Source: Halomicrobium salinisoli (GTDB lineage Archaea > Halobacteriota > Halobacteria > Halobacteriales > Haloarculaceae). From it: 64,000 nucleotides of DNA. A program made the translations under genes and the position numbers. Position 1 is the first letter of the stretch. The number at the start of each line of letters is the position of its first letter. Positions 17,189-23,864 of this stretch are shown here, piece after piece. The stretch lies in contig NZ_CP084464.1 in assembly GCF_020405185.1 (NCBI RefSeq), positions 248,001 through 312,000 on the forward strand, in the 5' to 3' direction. A model generated the notes under the pieces. It made no database searches. It worked only from the letters and a program-made list of their open reading frames with translations, and was not told where the DNA came from.

Positions 17189-17446
17189 CTACCGACCCGC
17201 GGAGGCGTCGAACCGGCCCGCGTGGTAGAAGACGCCCCAGACGAAGGAGAGGCCGGTCGCGACGAGCAGCGGGCCGCCGAGGCCCGGGTCGACCGATCCG
17301 CCGGTGGTCGCTGTGACGATCCGACCCGCGTGGTCGGTGACCGATTCGAGGAGCGCCAGGCGCTCGACGTACGTTTCGACCGTGAGTCCCAGGAGCACGC
17401 TCGTGAACGCGGCCCCGGCGTGGGAGAGCCCGGTCTTCGCTGGCAT
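17189..17446 (-). CDS. Small membrane protein in the palindrome regulon
   Basis: 85 residues with two hydrophobic segments (AFTSVLLGLTVETYVERLAL near 13-32 and LLVATGLSFVWGVFYHAG near 58-76). The ATG at 17446 is preferred over an upstream one because the TATA-like cgtatatc (17471-17478 on this strand) lies 27-30 bp away and the palindromic site another 11 bp up. Convergent with the Vps4-like gene, 42 bp between the stops. No family recognised; shared regulation suggests a membrane component of the same system. Confidence 0.68.
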   Translation of the reverse strand: MPAKTGLSHAGAAFTSVLLGLTVETYVERLALLESVTDHAGRIVTATTGGSVDPGLGGPLLVATGLSFVWGVFYHAGRFDASAGR

Positions 17447-17489
17447 GGCCGGGCGTTCCCGCCGGGCTCCGATATACGACCGCGGAGCC

Positions 17490-17504
17490 GTACAGTGGCT
17501 GTAG
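17490..17504 (-). promoter_or_regulatory. Palindromic site for the 85-residue membrane protein
   Basis: GTACAG-tgg-CTGTAG, one change from consensus, 11 bp upstream of the TATA-like element at 17471-17478. Confidence 0.75.
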
Positions 17505-17577
17505 ACTCCCGACCGATCACGTCTCCGGCGACTTCGCGGCATTCTGGACTGTTCAGTCGTCCCTCCCGCCCGGTGAC

Positions 17578-17592
17578 CTACAGTTCCTGTAG
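17578..17592 (+). promoter_or_regulatory. Perfect palindromic site for the first YbjN/CesT-like gene
   Basis: CTACAG-ttc-CTGTAG with one further matching base on each side, 12 bp before the TATA-like gtatac at 17605-17610. The gene starts at 17646. Confidence 0.8.
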
Positions 17593-17645
17593 GGTGACGA
17601 GGTGGTATACGTGCCTGACGCGCTCACTCCCCGTGTGAGACCAGG

Positions 17646-18200
17646 ATGACGAACGCACTAGCGCAGGACCGCGAGTACTACCGGTCGCTGATCGAGGCAC
17701 TGATCGACGGATTCCCCTGGCTCCCCGTCGAGGGGGAACCGAGCGTCGACGAGGTCGCGCGACGGGCGGCCGCCGACGCCCCGTCCGTCGGCGAGTTACG
17801 CCTCACCCACCTCTACACCGACGCCGACCTGTTTCTCACGCTCCCCGACTACCGGGGCGGTAACGCGGCGAGGGCCGTCCTCTATCACCCGCTCGACGAG
17901 GGGATCCGGCCCGCTGAGGACGGCTTCGTCGGCTCGCTGGGCCGATCGCACCGGACCATCGCCGCCATCTACGAGGCCGACTACGTCGACCCCGTCGCGG
18001 ATCCGACCGTCGTCCTCCACGGCTGCGTCCCCGTCGAGTACACCGAAGCGAAGCTCCGATCGATGATGACCGGGATCACCGCGACCGCCCTGCGCGTCCA
18101 GCGCCTCCACGAGGACGTCCAGTCCCCGCTGCGGGAGGTCCTGTCCGGCGGCTCGGACCCCTCGAACGGTGCACTGACGGACTCGAACTGCCACGCGTAG
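17646..18200 (+). CDS. YbjN/CesT-type chaperone-like protein (first of two paralogues)
   Basis: 184 residues. The arrangement of helix, several strands and a closing long helix (VPVEYTEAKLRSMMTGITAT near 128) resembles the YbjN / type III secretion chaperone fold, whose members bind partner proteins rather than catalyse. It is a paralogue of the convergent gene at 18219: EDGFVGSLGRSHRTIA here matches EDGFAGELGEAHRSIA there, and VDPVADP...VPVEY matches VEPVADP...VPVEY. Proteins of this fold have been noted beside PspA/Snf7-like and AAA proteins in bacteria and archaea, which fits the two preceding genes. Fold assignment is inferred by eye. Confidence 0.65.
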   Translation: MTNALAQDREYYRSLIEALIDGFPWLPVEGEPSVDEVARRAAADAPSVGELRLTHLYTDADLFLTLPDYRGGNAARAVLYHPLDEGIRPAEDGFVGSLGRSHRTIAAIYEADYVDPVADPTVVLHGCVPVEYTEAKLRSMMTGITATALRVQRLHEDVQSPLREVLSGGSDPSNGALTDSNCHA

Positions 18201-18218
18201 CGGTGCTGCGGCGGCCGC

Positions 18219-18725
18219 TCACTCGATACGGGCGGCGAGGACGTCGGACAGCTCCTCGTGGAGCCGGTCGCACTCGACGGCGATCCGCTCGGTGGCCTCG
18301 ACGGACTCGGTCAGCGTCGCGTCGTCGTACTCGACGGGGACGCGCACCCGCGCGAGCAGCGACGGGTCGGCGACGGGTTCGACGTACGGGGTGGCCCGAC
18401 GACCGGCGATGGATCGATGGGCCTCCCCGAGTTCGCCCGCGAACCCGTCCTCGCTGTGCTGGAGCTGGTCGTCGAGGGCGTGGTCGAGCAGCAACTCGGC
18501 GGCGTGGCCCGTCCTGGGAGCCGGAAACCGCACCGTGAGCCGTGCCCCGGTCTCCGGGTGGGAGTAGAGCAGTTCGCCGCGCCGCGTCTCCCCGTCGACC
18601 ACGGCGGCGACCTGGCGCTCGGTCCGCGCGAATTCGGGGTCGACGTCCCACGACGTCTCGGACCGCAATCGCCGCAGTATCCCGCGGAACAGCTCACCGC
18701 TCCGGGGCACGGTGCCACTATCCAT
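18219..18725 (-). CDS. YbjN/CesT-type chaperone-like protein (second paralogue)
   Basis: 168 residues, convergent with its paralogue at 17646 with 18 bp between stops. Shared blocks are EDGFAGELGEAHRSIA, YVEPVADPSLLARVRVPVEY and a final helix DRLHEELSDVLAARIE. The strand pattern GELLYSHPETGARLTVRFPA is also as expected for a YbjN/CesT-like fold. The start ATG at 18725 has a TATA-like atttac near 18750-18757, but no clear copy of the palindrome is seen upstream, unlike the first paralogue. A role as a partner-binding protein in the same system is inferred. Confidence 0.65.
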   Translation of the reverse strand: MDSGTVPRSGELFRGILRRLRSETSWDVDPEFARTERQVAAVVDGETRRGELLYSHPETGARLTVRFPAPRTGHAAELLLDHALDDQLQHSEDGFAGELGEAHRSIAGRRATPYVEPVADPSLLARVRVPVEYDDATLTESVEATERIAVECDRLHEELSDVLAARIE

Positions 18726-19019
18726 GGAACGGTCTACGGCACAGGCACACGTAAATCCCCTCCACTGTATACGGGTCGGTTAGCAGAAACTACGCTCGTA
18801 GATGTCTCTCAGAACATATTACGCTGAATCTGGTTAGAATTAAAGTCGGAATACGTACCAGATAGCTCCGGGCTGTACCGAACCAGGCTCCCGACTGGAC
18901 AGGCGTCGTGCGCGATCGCTCGCTGGTCGCCTCGGCAGCGGAGACGACGTCGAGGCCGACCTACTCTCCCTGTAGACTCCCGCCAGTCCTCAAGGACGAC
19001 CCGGCGACAGACGCACAGT
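18726..19019. other. Intergenic region with divergent promoters
   Basis: About 290 bp. It holds the promoter of the minus-strand paralogue (TATA-like near 18750), an AT-richer stretch around 18800-18850 (atattacgctgaatctggtt) with no open frame, and the promoter of the cupin gene with its palindrome at 18961. A shorter CTAC-GCTC-GTAG dyad at 18790-18801 has the wrong spacing for the regulon site. No gene seen. Confidence 0.5.
18961..18975 (+). promoter_or_regulatory. Palindromic site (one weak half) for the cupin gene
   Basis: CTACTC-tcc-CTGTAG: the right half is perfect, the left half has two changes. It lies about 45 bp before the ATG at 19020, the same spacing as at the other genes, with a weak TATA-like cctcaag near 18987. 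Confidence 0.6.
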
Positions 19020-19508
19020 ATGGAGAGACTGTCCATCGCGGCTGTCGACCCCGAACCGGAGGGAGACGCGGACGTCGACCGACGTCCCCTCACCGACCCG
19101 CTCGGGGCGACCGACGTCGCCGTGAACTACTACGCGCTCGCTCCCGGCGAGTCGCTCGTCGGCGGACTGCACGCCCACCTCGACCAGGAGGAACTGTTCT
19201 TCGTGCTCGACGGGACCGTGACGTTCGAGGTGACGACCGATCCGGCGGCGGACACCGAGACGGTCGCCGTCGAGGCGGACGAGGTCGTCCGGTTCGAGCC
19301 CGGCGACTACCAGCAGGGGCGGAACGAGAGCGAGGACCGGGCCGTCGTGCTGGCGATCGGGGCGCCCGGGGACTCGACGGCGGGCCGGGTCCCGAGAACC
19401 TGTCCCGACTGCGGCGAGAGCGAGTTCCTCGACACGGCGATGGTCGACGGGCGGCTGGTGGTCCAGTGTCCCGCCTGCGACGAGGTCTTCGAGAGCGGCC
19501 TGCACTGA
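19020..19508 (+). CDS. Cupin protein with C-terminal zinc ribbon
   Basis: 162 residues. A double-stranded beta-helix cupin spans about 35-115, with the metal-binding pattern G-LHAHLDQEELFFVLDGTV and a second motif ending at FEPGDYQQGRNESE. After it, TCPDCGES (near 127) and QCPACDEVF (near 150) form a zinc ribbon. Cupins of this type are small metal-dependent enzymes or sensors; the substrate is unknown. The ATG at 19020 fits the spacing from the palindromic site. Fusion to a zinc ribbon suggests binding to a macromolecule or sensing. Confidence 0.75.
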   Translation: MERLSIAAVDPEPEGDADVDRRPLTDPLGATDVAVNYYALAPGESLVGGLHAHLDQEELFFVLDGTVTFEVTTDPAADTETVAVEADEVVRFEPGDYQQGRNESEDRAVVLAIGAPGDSTAGRVPRTCPDCGESEFLDTAMVDGRLVVQCPACDEVFESGLH

Positions 19509-19617
19509 CGGCGGGCGAAAGCCGGAGACTGTTTTTCCGTAGTGGCCGTAAAATATCAGCCAGCAGGTGGCTGGCCGTCGCAGCCCGAATGGCGCCGAGA
19601 AAACCGCTAGCCGTGCG
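19509..19617. other. Gap between the cupin gene and the 34-residue peptide gene
   Basis: About 110 bp between convergent genes. It contains a T-run shortly after the cupin stop (gtttttccg near 19530), suitable as a termination signal, followed by tggccgtaaaatatcag. No gene seen. Confidence 0.35.
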
Positions 19618-19722
19618 TCACCTGGCGCAGCCACACCGGCTGCGACCGGACCGCGCACAGCCCGCCCGGGAGTCGTTGTCAGTCTGTTCGCCGTTCGACG
19701 TCTCCTCGATGGTCAGCTCCAT
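19618..19722 (-). CDS. 34-residue Cys/Arg-rich peptide with its own regulated promoter
   Basis: A short gene found because a perfect palindromic site (19771-19785) and a TATA-like cttatc (19752-19757 on this strand) point to it, with the ATG about 32 bp from the TATA box like its neighbours. The peptide has an acidic Cys-free first half (MELTIEETSNGEQTDNDS) and a basic second half with three cysteines (GCARSGR, then RCGCAR at the end). This leader/core layout resembles a ribosomally made, modified peptide precursor; a small metal-binding protein is the alternative. No homologue known to me. The promoter evidence is good, the function a guess. Confidence 0.55.
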   Translation of the reverse strand: MELTIEETSNGEQTDNDSRAGCARSGRSRCGCAR

Positions 19723-19770
19723 GGTCCGTCTGAACGGAGCGACGCGGTGAGGATAAGGGCCGGCGCCGGT

Positions 19771-19785
19771 CTACAGGCGCTGTAG
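19771..19785 (-). promoter_or_regulatory. Perfect palindromic site for the 34-residue peptide gene
   Basis: CTACAG-gcg-CTGTAG, 12-13 bp upstream of the minus-strand TATA-like cttatc at 19752-19757. It would make no sense for the dioxygenase gene, whose 3' end it follows, so it marks a promoter reading leftwards. Confidence 0.75.
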
Positions 19786-19798
19786 CCGTCCGGGGTCG

Positions 19799-20701
19799 TC
19801 ACAGCCCCCACTGCTCCCGGAGTTCGGCCATGGGCGTCAGGTCCTCGGGCCCCCAGTCGTCCAGGTTGTACTGGCCGACCGGATCGGCCCCGACCCAGCG
19901 CGGATCGACGGGGTCCTCGATGGACTGGTACCGGGCGTCGACGCTGATGCGGAACCGGTCCGTCCGGTTCGTCAGCGACCCGTGGAGCATGTACGTGTCG
20001 AAGATCAGGGCGTCCCCGGCCCCGAAGTCCGCCGTCGCCAGCGGTCCGCCGACGGCGTCGATCACGTCGTACGGGTCGCGGGAGAAGAAGGGGTCGACGC
20101 GGTCCACGTCGACGTCCAGCTGGCCGTAGGTCTCGCGGAGGCGTTCGTGGTCGTGCGAGCCCGGACAGAGGACGAGCGGTCCCATCTCGACCGGGCAGTC
20201 GCCGATCGGGCGCCAGGCGGTGTACAGGTCCTCCGTGCCCCGACCCATGAAGATCCTGTCGACGTGGAACCCGGTGAAGTACCCCGTGGCCTTCGCCCGG
20301 CCGCGCTTCCGGTCGAGGACGAACGGCTTCGCGTCGAACAGCCGCCGGAAGAACGCCGTCGTCTCCTCGCCGTCGATCACCGTCTCCAGGTTCGGGTAGT
20401 GGGTCCACGAGGAGCCGCTCATGTCGAACTCGTCGGCCGTCCAGTCCGGGTGGACCACGGCCTCCTCGACGGGTTCGTCGGGGTGGAGCAGCCCCTCGTC
20501 GTCGAGGTGGTCGAGGACGTCCGCCCGGGCCGCCCGAACGAGGTCCTCGTCGTGGAGGCCGCGGACGAAGAGGTAGCCGTCCTCGTCCAGTCGCTCCCGG
20601 AGCGTCTCCGGGTCGTCGAGGTGGTCGCTGCTGTCGCGCAGCCTGACGAGGTCGTCGCCGCCGAACTCGAGTTCTCGATCGCCGATCTGAACGGTGGTCA
20701 C
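19799..20701 (-). CDS. Phytanoyl-CoA dioxygenase (PhyH)-family Fe(II)/2-oxoglutarate enzyme
   Basis: 300 residues. The facial triad is visible: HVD in GYFTGFHVDRIF near residue 143 and the distal histidine in DTYMLHGSLTNRTDRFRIS near 240, followed by the 2-oxoglutarate-binding arginine. The N-terminal VQIGDRELEFGGDDLVRL and RLDEDGYLFVRGLHDEDLV segments are typical of the family. These enzymes hydroxylate small molecules; the substrate is unknown. The start is a GTG at 20701, 28 bp from a TATA-like ccttttcag (20725-20733) and downstream of a near-perfect palindromic site. Confidence 0.82.
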   Translation of the reverse strand: MTTVQIGDRELEFGGDDLVRLRDSSDHLDDPETLRERLDEDGYLFVRGLHDEDLVRAARADVLDHLDDEGLLHPDEPVEEAVVHPDWTADEFDMSGSSWTHYPNLETVIDGEETTAFFRRLFDAKPFVLDRKRGRAKATGYFTGFHVDRIFMGRGTEDLYTAWRPIGDCPVEMGPLVLCPGSHDHERLRETYGQLDVDVDRVDPFFSRDPYDVIDAVGGPLATADFGAGDALIFDTYMLHGSLTNRTDRFRISVDARYQSIEDPVDPRWVGADPVGQYNLDDWGPEDLTPMAELREQWGL

Positions 20702-20744
20702 GTGCCGACGCCGGGCGCGCGGGCTGAAAAGGGATCAGACGGCG

Positions 20745-20759
20745 CTACAGTGGCCGTAG
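20745..20759 (-). promoter_or_regulatory. Palindromic site for the PhyH dioxygenase gene
   Basis: CTACAG-tgg-CCGTAG, one change from consensus, 11 bp upstream of the minus-strand TATA-like element at 20724-20733. Confidence 0.72.
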
Positions 20760-20831
20760 GACGGGACGAGCGGCGGGGCCCTCGCTTCCGGTGGGATCGA
20801 TACGTCGCCGCCAGCGGCTCTCCCGGGCCGG

Positions 20832-21527
20832 TCAGGGCGCGTAGAGCGCGACCGAGACGTTGTCCCGGCCGCCGCTGCGGTTCGCGTACCTGACTAGCCG
20901 CCTGCCGGCCTCGTCGAGGGCGTCCGCCCCGGCCACGACGCGCCGGATGCGGTCGTCGTCGAGTTCGTCCGTCAGCCCGTCCGAGCACAGCAGCAGCGCG
21001 TCGCCCTCAGACAACTCGAGTTCGAAGACGTCGGGGGCGACGCCCTCGCTCTCGGTGCCGACCGCCTGCGTGAGTCGCGTCAGCGACCGTCGCCGGCCCG
21101 GACTCCCGTACGGGATACGCTCGGCGTGGTCGTCCGTCACCTGCCGGATACCCCCGTCCGTGACGAGGTAGGCCCTGCTGTCACCGACGTTCCCCACGAG
21201 CGCCCGGCCGTCGGCGACGACGGCCGCGACCAGCGTCGTTCCCATGCCGCGGTACGCCTCGTCGTCGTCCATCCGCCGCTGGACGGCGCCCTCGGCGTCC
21301 TCGAAGCAGAGCCGAACGACGTCCCGCGCGACCCCGCCGTCGTATAGCTCCTGAAACGACTCGGCGAACGTCGCGCTCGCGAGCTCGCTGGCCACCTGGC
21401 CCGCGGCGTGCCCGCCCAGCCCGTCGGCGACCCCGACGCCGAAGACGTCGCCCAGTTTGAAACTGAACGCGTGGTCCTCGTTTCGCTCCCGTTGCTCGCC
21501 CCGATCTGACTGTGTGTACCGTGCCAT
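20832..21527 (-). CDS. PP2C-family serine/threonine protein phosphatase
   Basis: 231 residues, the bacterial Stp/PrpC size. It contains the metal-site motifs RNEDHAF (near 16), GVADGLGGHAAGQVAS (near 33), GDSRAYLV, LLLCSDGLTDEL (near 180) and GGRDNVSVALY at the end. Such phosphatases oppose Hanks-type protein kinases or tune FHA/regulator switches; no kinase is seen in the window. Start set at the ATG 21527. It is divergent from the SIMPL gene and shares with it a 70-bp promoter region holding two copies of the palindromic site, so phosphorylation control is probably part of this regulon. Confidence 0.88.
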   Translation of the reverse strand: MARYTQSDRGEQRERNEDHAFSFKLGDVFGVGVADGLGGHAAGQVASELASATFAESFQELYDGGVARDVVRLCFEDAEGAVQRRMDDDEAYRGMGTTLVAAVVADGRALVGNVGDSRAYLVTDGGIRQVTDDHAERIPYGSPGRRRSLTRLTQAVGTESEGVAPDVFELELSEGDALLLCSDGLTDELDDDRIRRVVAGADALDEAGRRLVRYANRSGGRDNVSVALYAP

Positions 21528-21537
21528 CGCGACGTGT

Positions 21538-21552
21538 CTACAGCAGTTGTCC
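21538..21552 (+). promoter_or_regulatory. Half-conserved palindromic site for the SIMPL gene
   Basis: CTACAG-cag-TTGTCC: the left half is perfect, the right half keeps TTGT. It is about 10 bp before the TATA-like ccctttga at 21562-21569 and its spacing to the ATG at 21599 matches the other sites. Confidence 0.55.
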
Positions 21553-21582
21553 CCCGACGCGCCCTTTGAACTACCCCCCGGA

Positions 21583-21597
21583 CTACAGGACGCGTAG
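21583..21597 (-). promoter_or_regulatory. Palindromic site for the PP2C gene
   Basis: CTACAG-gac-GCGTAG, two changes in the distal half. It lies 10-12 bp upstream of the TATA-like ttcaaag (21564-21570, minus strand) that reads towards the PP2C start, and abuts the ATG of the divergent SIMPL gene. Confidence 0.62.
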
Positions 21598-21598
21598 G

Positions 21599-22222
21599 AT
21601 GGACCAGCGGACACTCACCGCGGCGGCGACTGACGACCGAACGGCCGCTCCCGAACGGGCGGCGATCGAGGTGACGGCGGTCGGCGAGGGCGAGTCGGCG
21701 ACGACGGCGCGGCGTACCGCGCGCGACCGGGCCGAAACCGTCCGGACGGCGCTCCGTGGGGCCGACGTCGACACCGCGCGGGTCTCGACCGTCGAACTCA
21801 CGGTCGAGGACTCGACGTCCACGTTCGAGGTGGACCAGTCCGCGCCGTATCGGGCGGTCGAGCGCCTGCGCGTCGAGTGCCCCCCGGAGGCCGTCGCGGA
21901 CCTCGTCGTGCTGGCGACCGACGCCGGCGGGACCGTCCCGAGCGTGGCGTTCGAACTCGGCGACGAGGTCCGACGGAAGCTAGAGGGCGAGGCGCTCGCC
22001 GGGGCCGTCGAGCGGGCCCGGGAGCAGGCGGAGCGGATGGCCGCCGCCCACGACCTCGCCCTCGGCGGCGTCCGGTCGATGACGACGGTCGACGACGACT
22101 GCTTCGGGACGTCGAGCGTCGTCGACGAGGCGCTCGCGACCGGGGCCGAGGCCGACCTCTCGCCGGAGCCGATCACCGTCTCCGAGTCCGTCGAGGTCGT
22201 CTACGACGTCGTCGACGAGTGA
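21599..22222 (+). CDS. SIMPL (DUF541)-domain protein
   Basis: 207 residues with the SIMPL layout: strand-rich start IEVTAVGEGESATTARRTAR, then a repeated use of long helices (DRAETVRTALRGADVDTARV; GAVERAREQAERMAAAHD) and a closing strand PITVSESVEVVYDVVDE. SIMPL proteins are usually periplasmic or envelope proteins; this one has no evident signal peptide from the start at 21599 (ATG 30 bp after the TATA-like element), so it may be cytosolic. An upstream in-frame start exists but would place the palindrome inside the gene. Exact role unknown. Confidence 0.75.
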   Translation: MDQRTLTAAATDDRTAAPERAAIEVTAVGEGESATTARRTARDRAETVRTALRGADVDTARVSTVELTVEDSTSTFEVDQSAPYRAVERLRVECPPEAVADLVVLATDAGGTVPSVAFELGDEVRRKLEGEALAGAVERAREQAERMAAAHDLALGGVRSMTTVDDDCFGTSSVVDEALATGAEADLSPEPITVSESVEVVYDVVDE

Positions 22223-22274
22223 CCGAATCTCACACCTGGGAAAAGCTCACCCTCCATTGACCATCACACCGCAC

Positions 22275-22826
22275 ATGGACTACCTCGCCTCCGACCTCCA
22301 CCTGGACCACGGGAACATCATCGACTACTGCGACCGCCCCTTCGACTCCGTCGAGGCGATGAACGCTGCGCTCGTCGAGCGCTGGAACGACGTCGTCGAC
22401 CCGGGCGACGAGGTCCTCTTCGGCGGCGACCTGACGATCTCGAGCGACGCCGCCGACCTGCTGGGCTGGCTCGAGGAGCTCGACGGCGAGTTCGCGTTCC
22501 TGCTGGGTAACCACGACGGGACCGTCCTCGAGGGGCTCGACGGCGTCGACTTCTTCGAGCACTACCAGTTCGAACGCGACGGACGCCGCTTCTACGCGGT
22601 CCACGACCCCGCCGACGCCCCGGGATCCGTCGACGGGTGGCTCCTCCACGGCCACCACCACAACAACTGGCCGGATGAGTTCCCGTTCGTCGACCCCGAA
22701 GCCCGCCGCGTCAACCTCTCGGTCGAACTGCTCGGGTACCGTCCGCTCTCGATGGACGACCTCGTGACCTACCTCGACCGCGGCGAGCGGTACGCTGACC
22801 GGACGGAGGCCGACGCGTCGGTATGA
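22275..22826 (+). CDS. Calcineurin-like metallophosphoesterase
   Basis: 183 residues with all motifs of the family: SDLHLDHGNII at the start, GGDLTI (near 54), LLGNHDGT (near 76) and LHGHHHNN (near 125), binding two metal ions. It resembles the small phage-like/YvnB-like phosphoesterases. The ATG at 22275 is preferred over a TTG 18 bp earlier. It overlaps the next gene, another phosphoesterase, by 4 bp (ATGA), so the pair is translationally coupled. Confidence 0.82.
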   Translation: MDYLASDLHLDHGNIIDYCDRPFDSVEAMNAALVERWNDVVDPGDEVLFGGDLTISSDAADLLGWLEELDGEFAFLLGNHDGTVLEGLDGVDFFEHYQFERDGRRFYAVHDPADAPGSVDGWLLHGHHHNNWPDEFPFVDPEARRVNLSVELLGYRPLSMDDLVTYLDRGERYADRTEADASV

Positions 22827-23761
22827 CCGACGACGCGACCGGCGGGACGCGGACGACTCGCCTCCTCGTGGTCAGTGACCTGCACCTCCGGCCGACCGGC
22901 GAGCCGTTTCCGGTCGCCGACCTCCCCGTCGAGCGCCACGACGCCGTGGTCTCGCTCGGCGACGTCGTCGACGAGAACAGCGACCACGACCCCGACTCCG
23001 GCGCGGCCTACGAGGAGCGCGGGCGCGCGTTCTTCGAGCACCTCGACGGCCGGGGGACGCCCGTCCTGGCCGTCCCCGGCAATCACGATCCGGTCGCCAC
23101 AACGCGTCGGTTGACGGCGGGCCTCGACGCCGTCACGCCGCTCCACCGCGCGTCGGCCGGCGTCGACGCGGGCGGAACGGCGTGTCACGTCGCCGGCTGG
23201 GGCTGCGAGCAGTTCGACTTCCCGTCGGCACTGCTGACACCTGACTACCCGAACGTCTCGCTCGACGACGGCAGCCCGGAGACGCCAGACGCCGTCGCCG
23301 ACGCGCTCCTCCAGTCGGCGGGTCGCTACGTGGCCGGCGCCCTGACGGAATCGGAACTGGCCGATCGGCTGGGCATCGACGGCCGGGACGCACAGGCCCA
23401 CTTCCAGCAGTCGCTCGCGACGCTCGAGGAGCGCTTCGAGGACGTGGTCGCGACCGTCCGGGAGACGCCGGAACCCGTCGTCGTGGCCAGTCACGTCTCC
23501 CCGTTCGCCGTCCCGTTCGACTGTCGCGAACCGCACGCCCACGAGGGCGACTATCACTTCGGCTCCCTCGCACTCCGGCTCGCCCTGGCGGAGACGGGAC
23601 CGGTGGCCTGTCTCAGCGGTCACACCCACCAGCAGGGGTTCTCCGTGATCGAGACTGCGACGGGCCACGCCTACGTCTACAACCCCGGCGAGTCCGGCGT
23701 CGCCAGCGTGACGATCGACGGGTCGGGCACGGTGCAGGTCGACGAACTGGCGTGTGACTAG
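22823..23761 (+). CDS. Metallophosphoesterase of the calcineurin superfamily
   Basis: 312 residues. Motifs: VVSDLHLRP near 17, SLGDVVDENSDHD near 44, VPGNHDP near 80, ASHVSPF near 232 and LSGHTHQQGF near 265. The N-terminal segment and the insertion at 120-215, largely helical, are not shared with the flanking phosphoesterases. The start overlaps the previous gene. Substrate unknown; such enzymes hydrolyse phosphodiesters or nucleotides. Confidence 0.82.
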   Translation: MTDDATGGTRTTRLLVVSDLHLRPTGEPFPVADLPVERHDAVVSLGDVVDENSDHDPDSGAAYEERGRAFFEHLDGRGTPVLAVPGNHDPVATTRRLTAGLDAVTPLHRASAGVDAGGTACHVAGWGCEQFDFPSALLTPDYPNVSLDDGSPETPDAVADALLQSAGRYVAGALTESELADRLGIDGRDAQAHFQQSLATLEERFEDVVATVRETPEPVVVASHVSPFAVPFDCREPHAHEGDYHFGSLALRLALAETGPVACLSGHTHQQGFSVIETATGHAYVYNPGESGVASVTIDGSGTVQVDELACD

Positions 23762-23864
23762 AGAGGAATCACTGCCGCGAGCGATCGGTTCTGTCCGGTC
23801 CTATCATGGTAGTCGTCCGCACGGGTGGACACAGACTAACATCCTCCGGCGACTGGAAGGAGAC

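Noticed and set aside
18790..18801. CTAC-GCTC-GTAG dyad
   Set aside because: Spacing between half-sites differs from the regulon palindrome, and no TATA at the proper distance.
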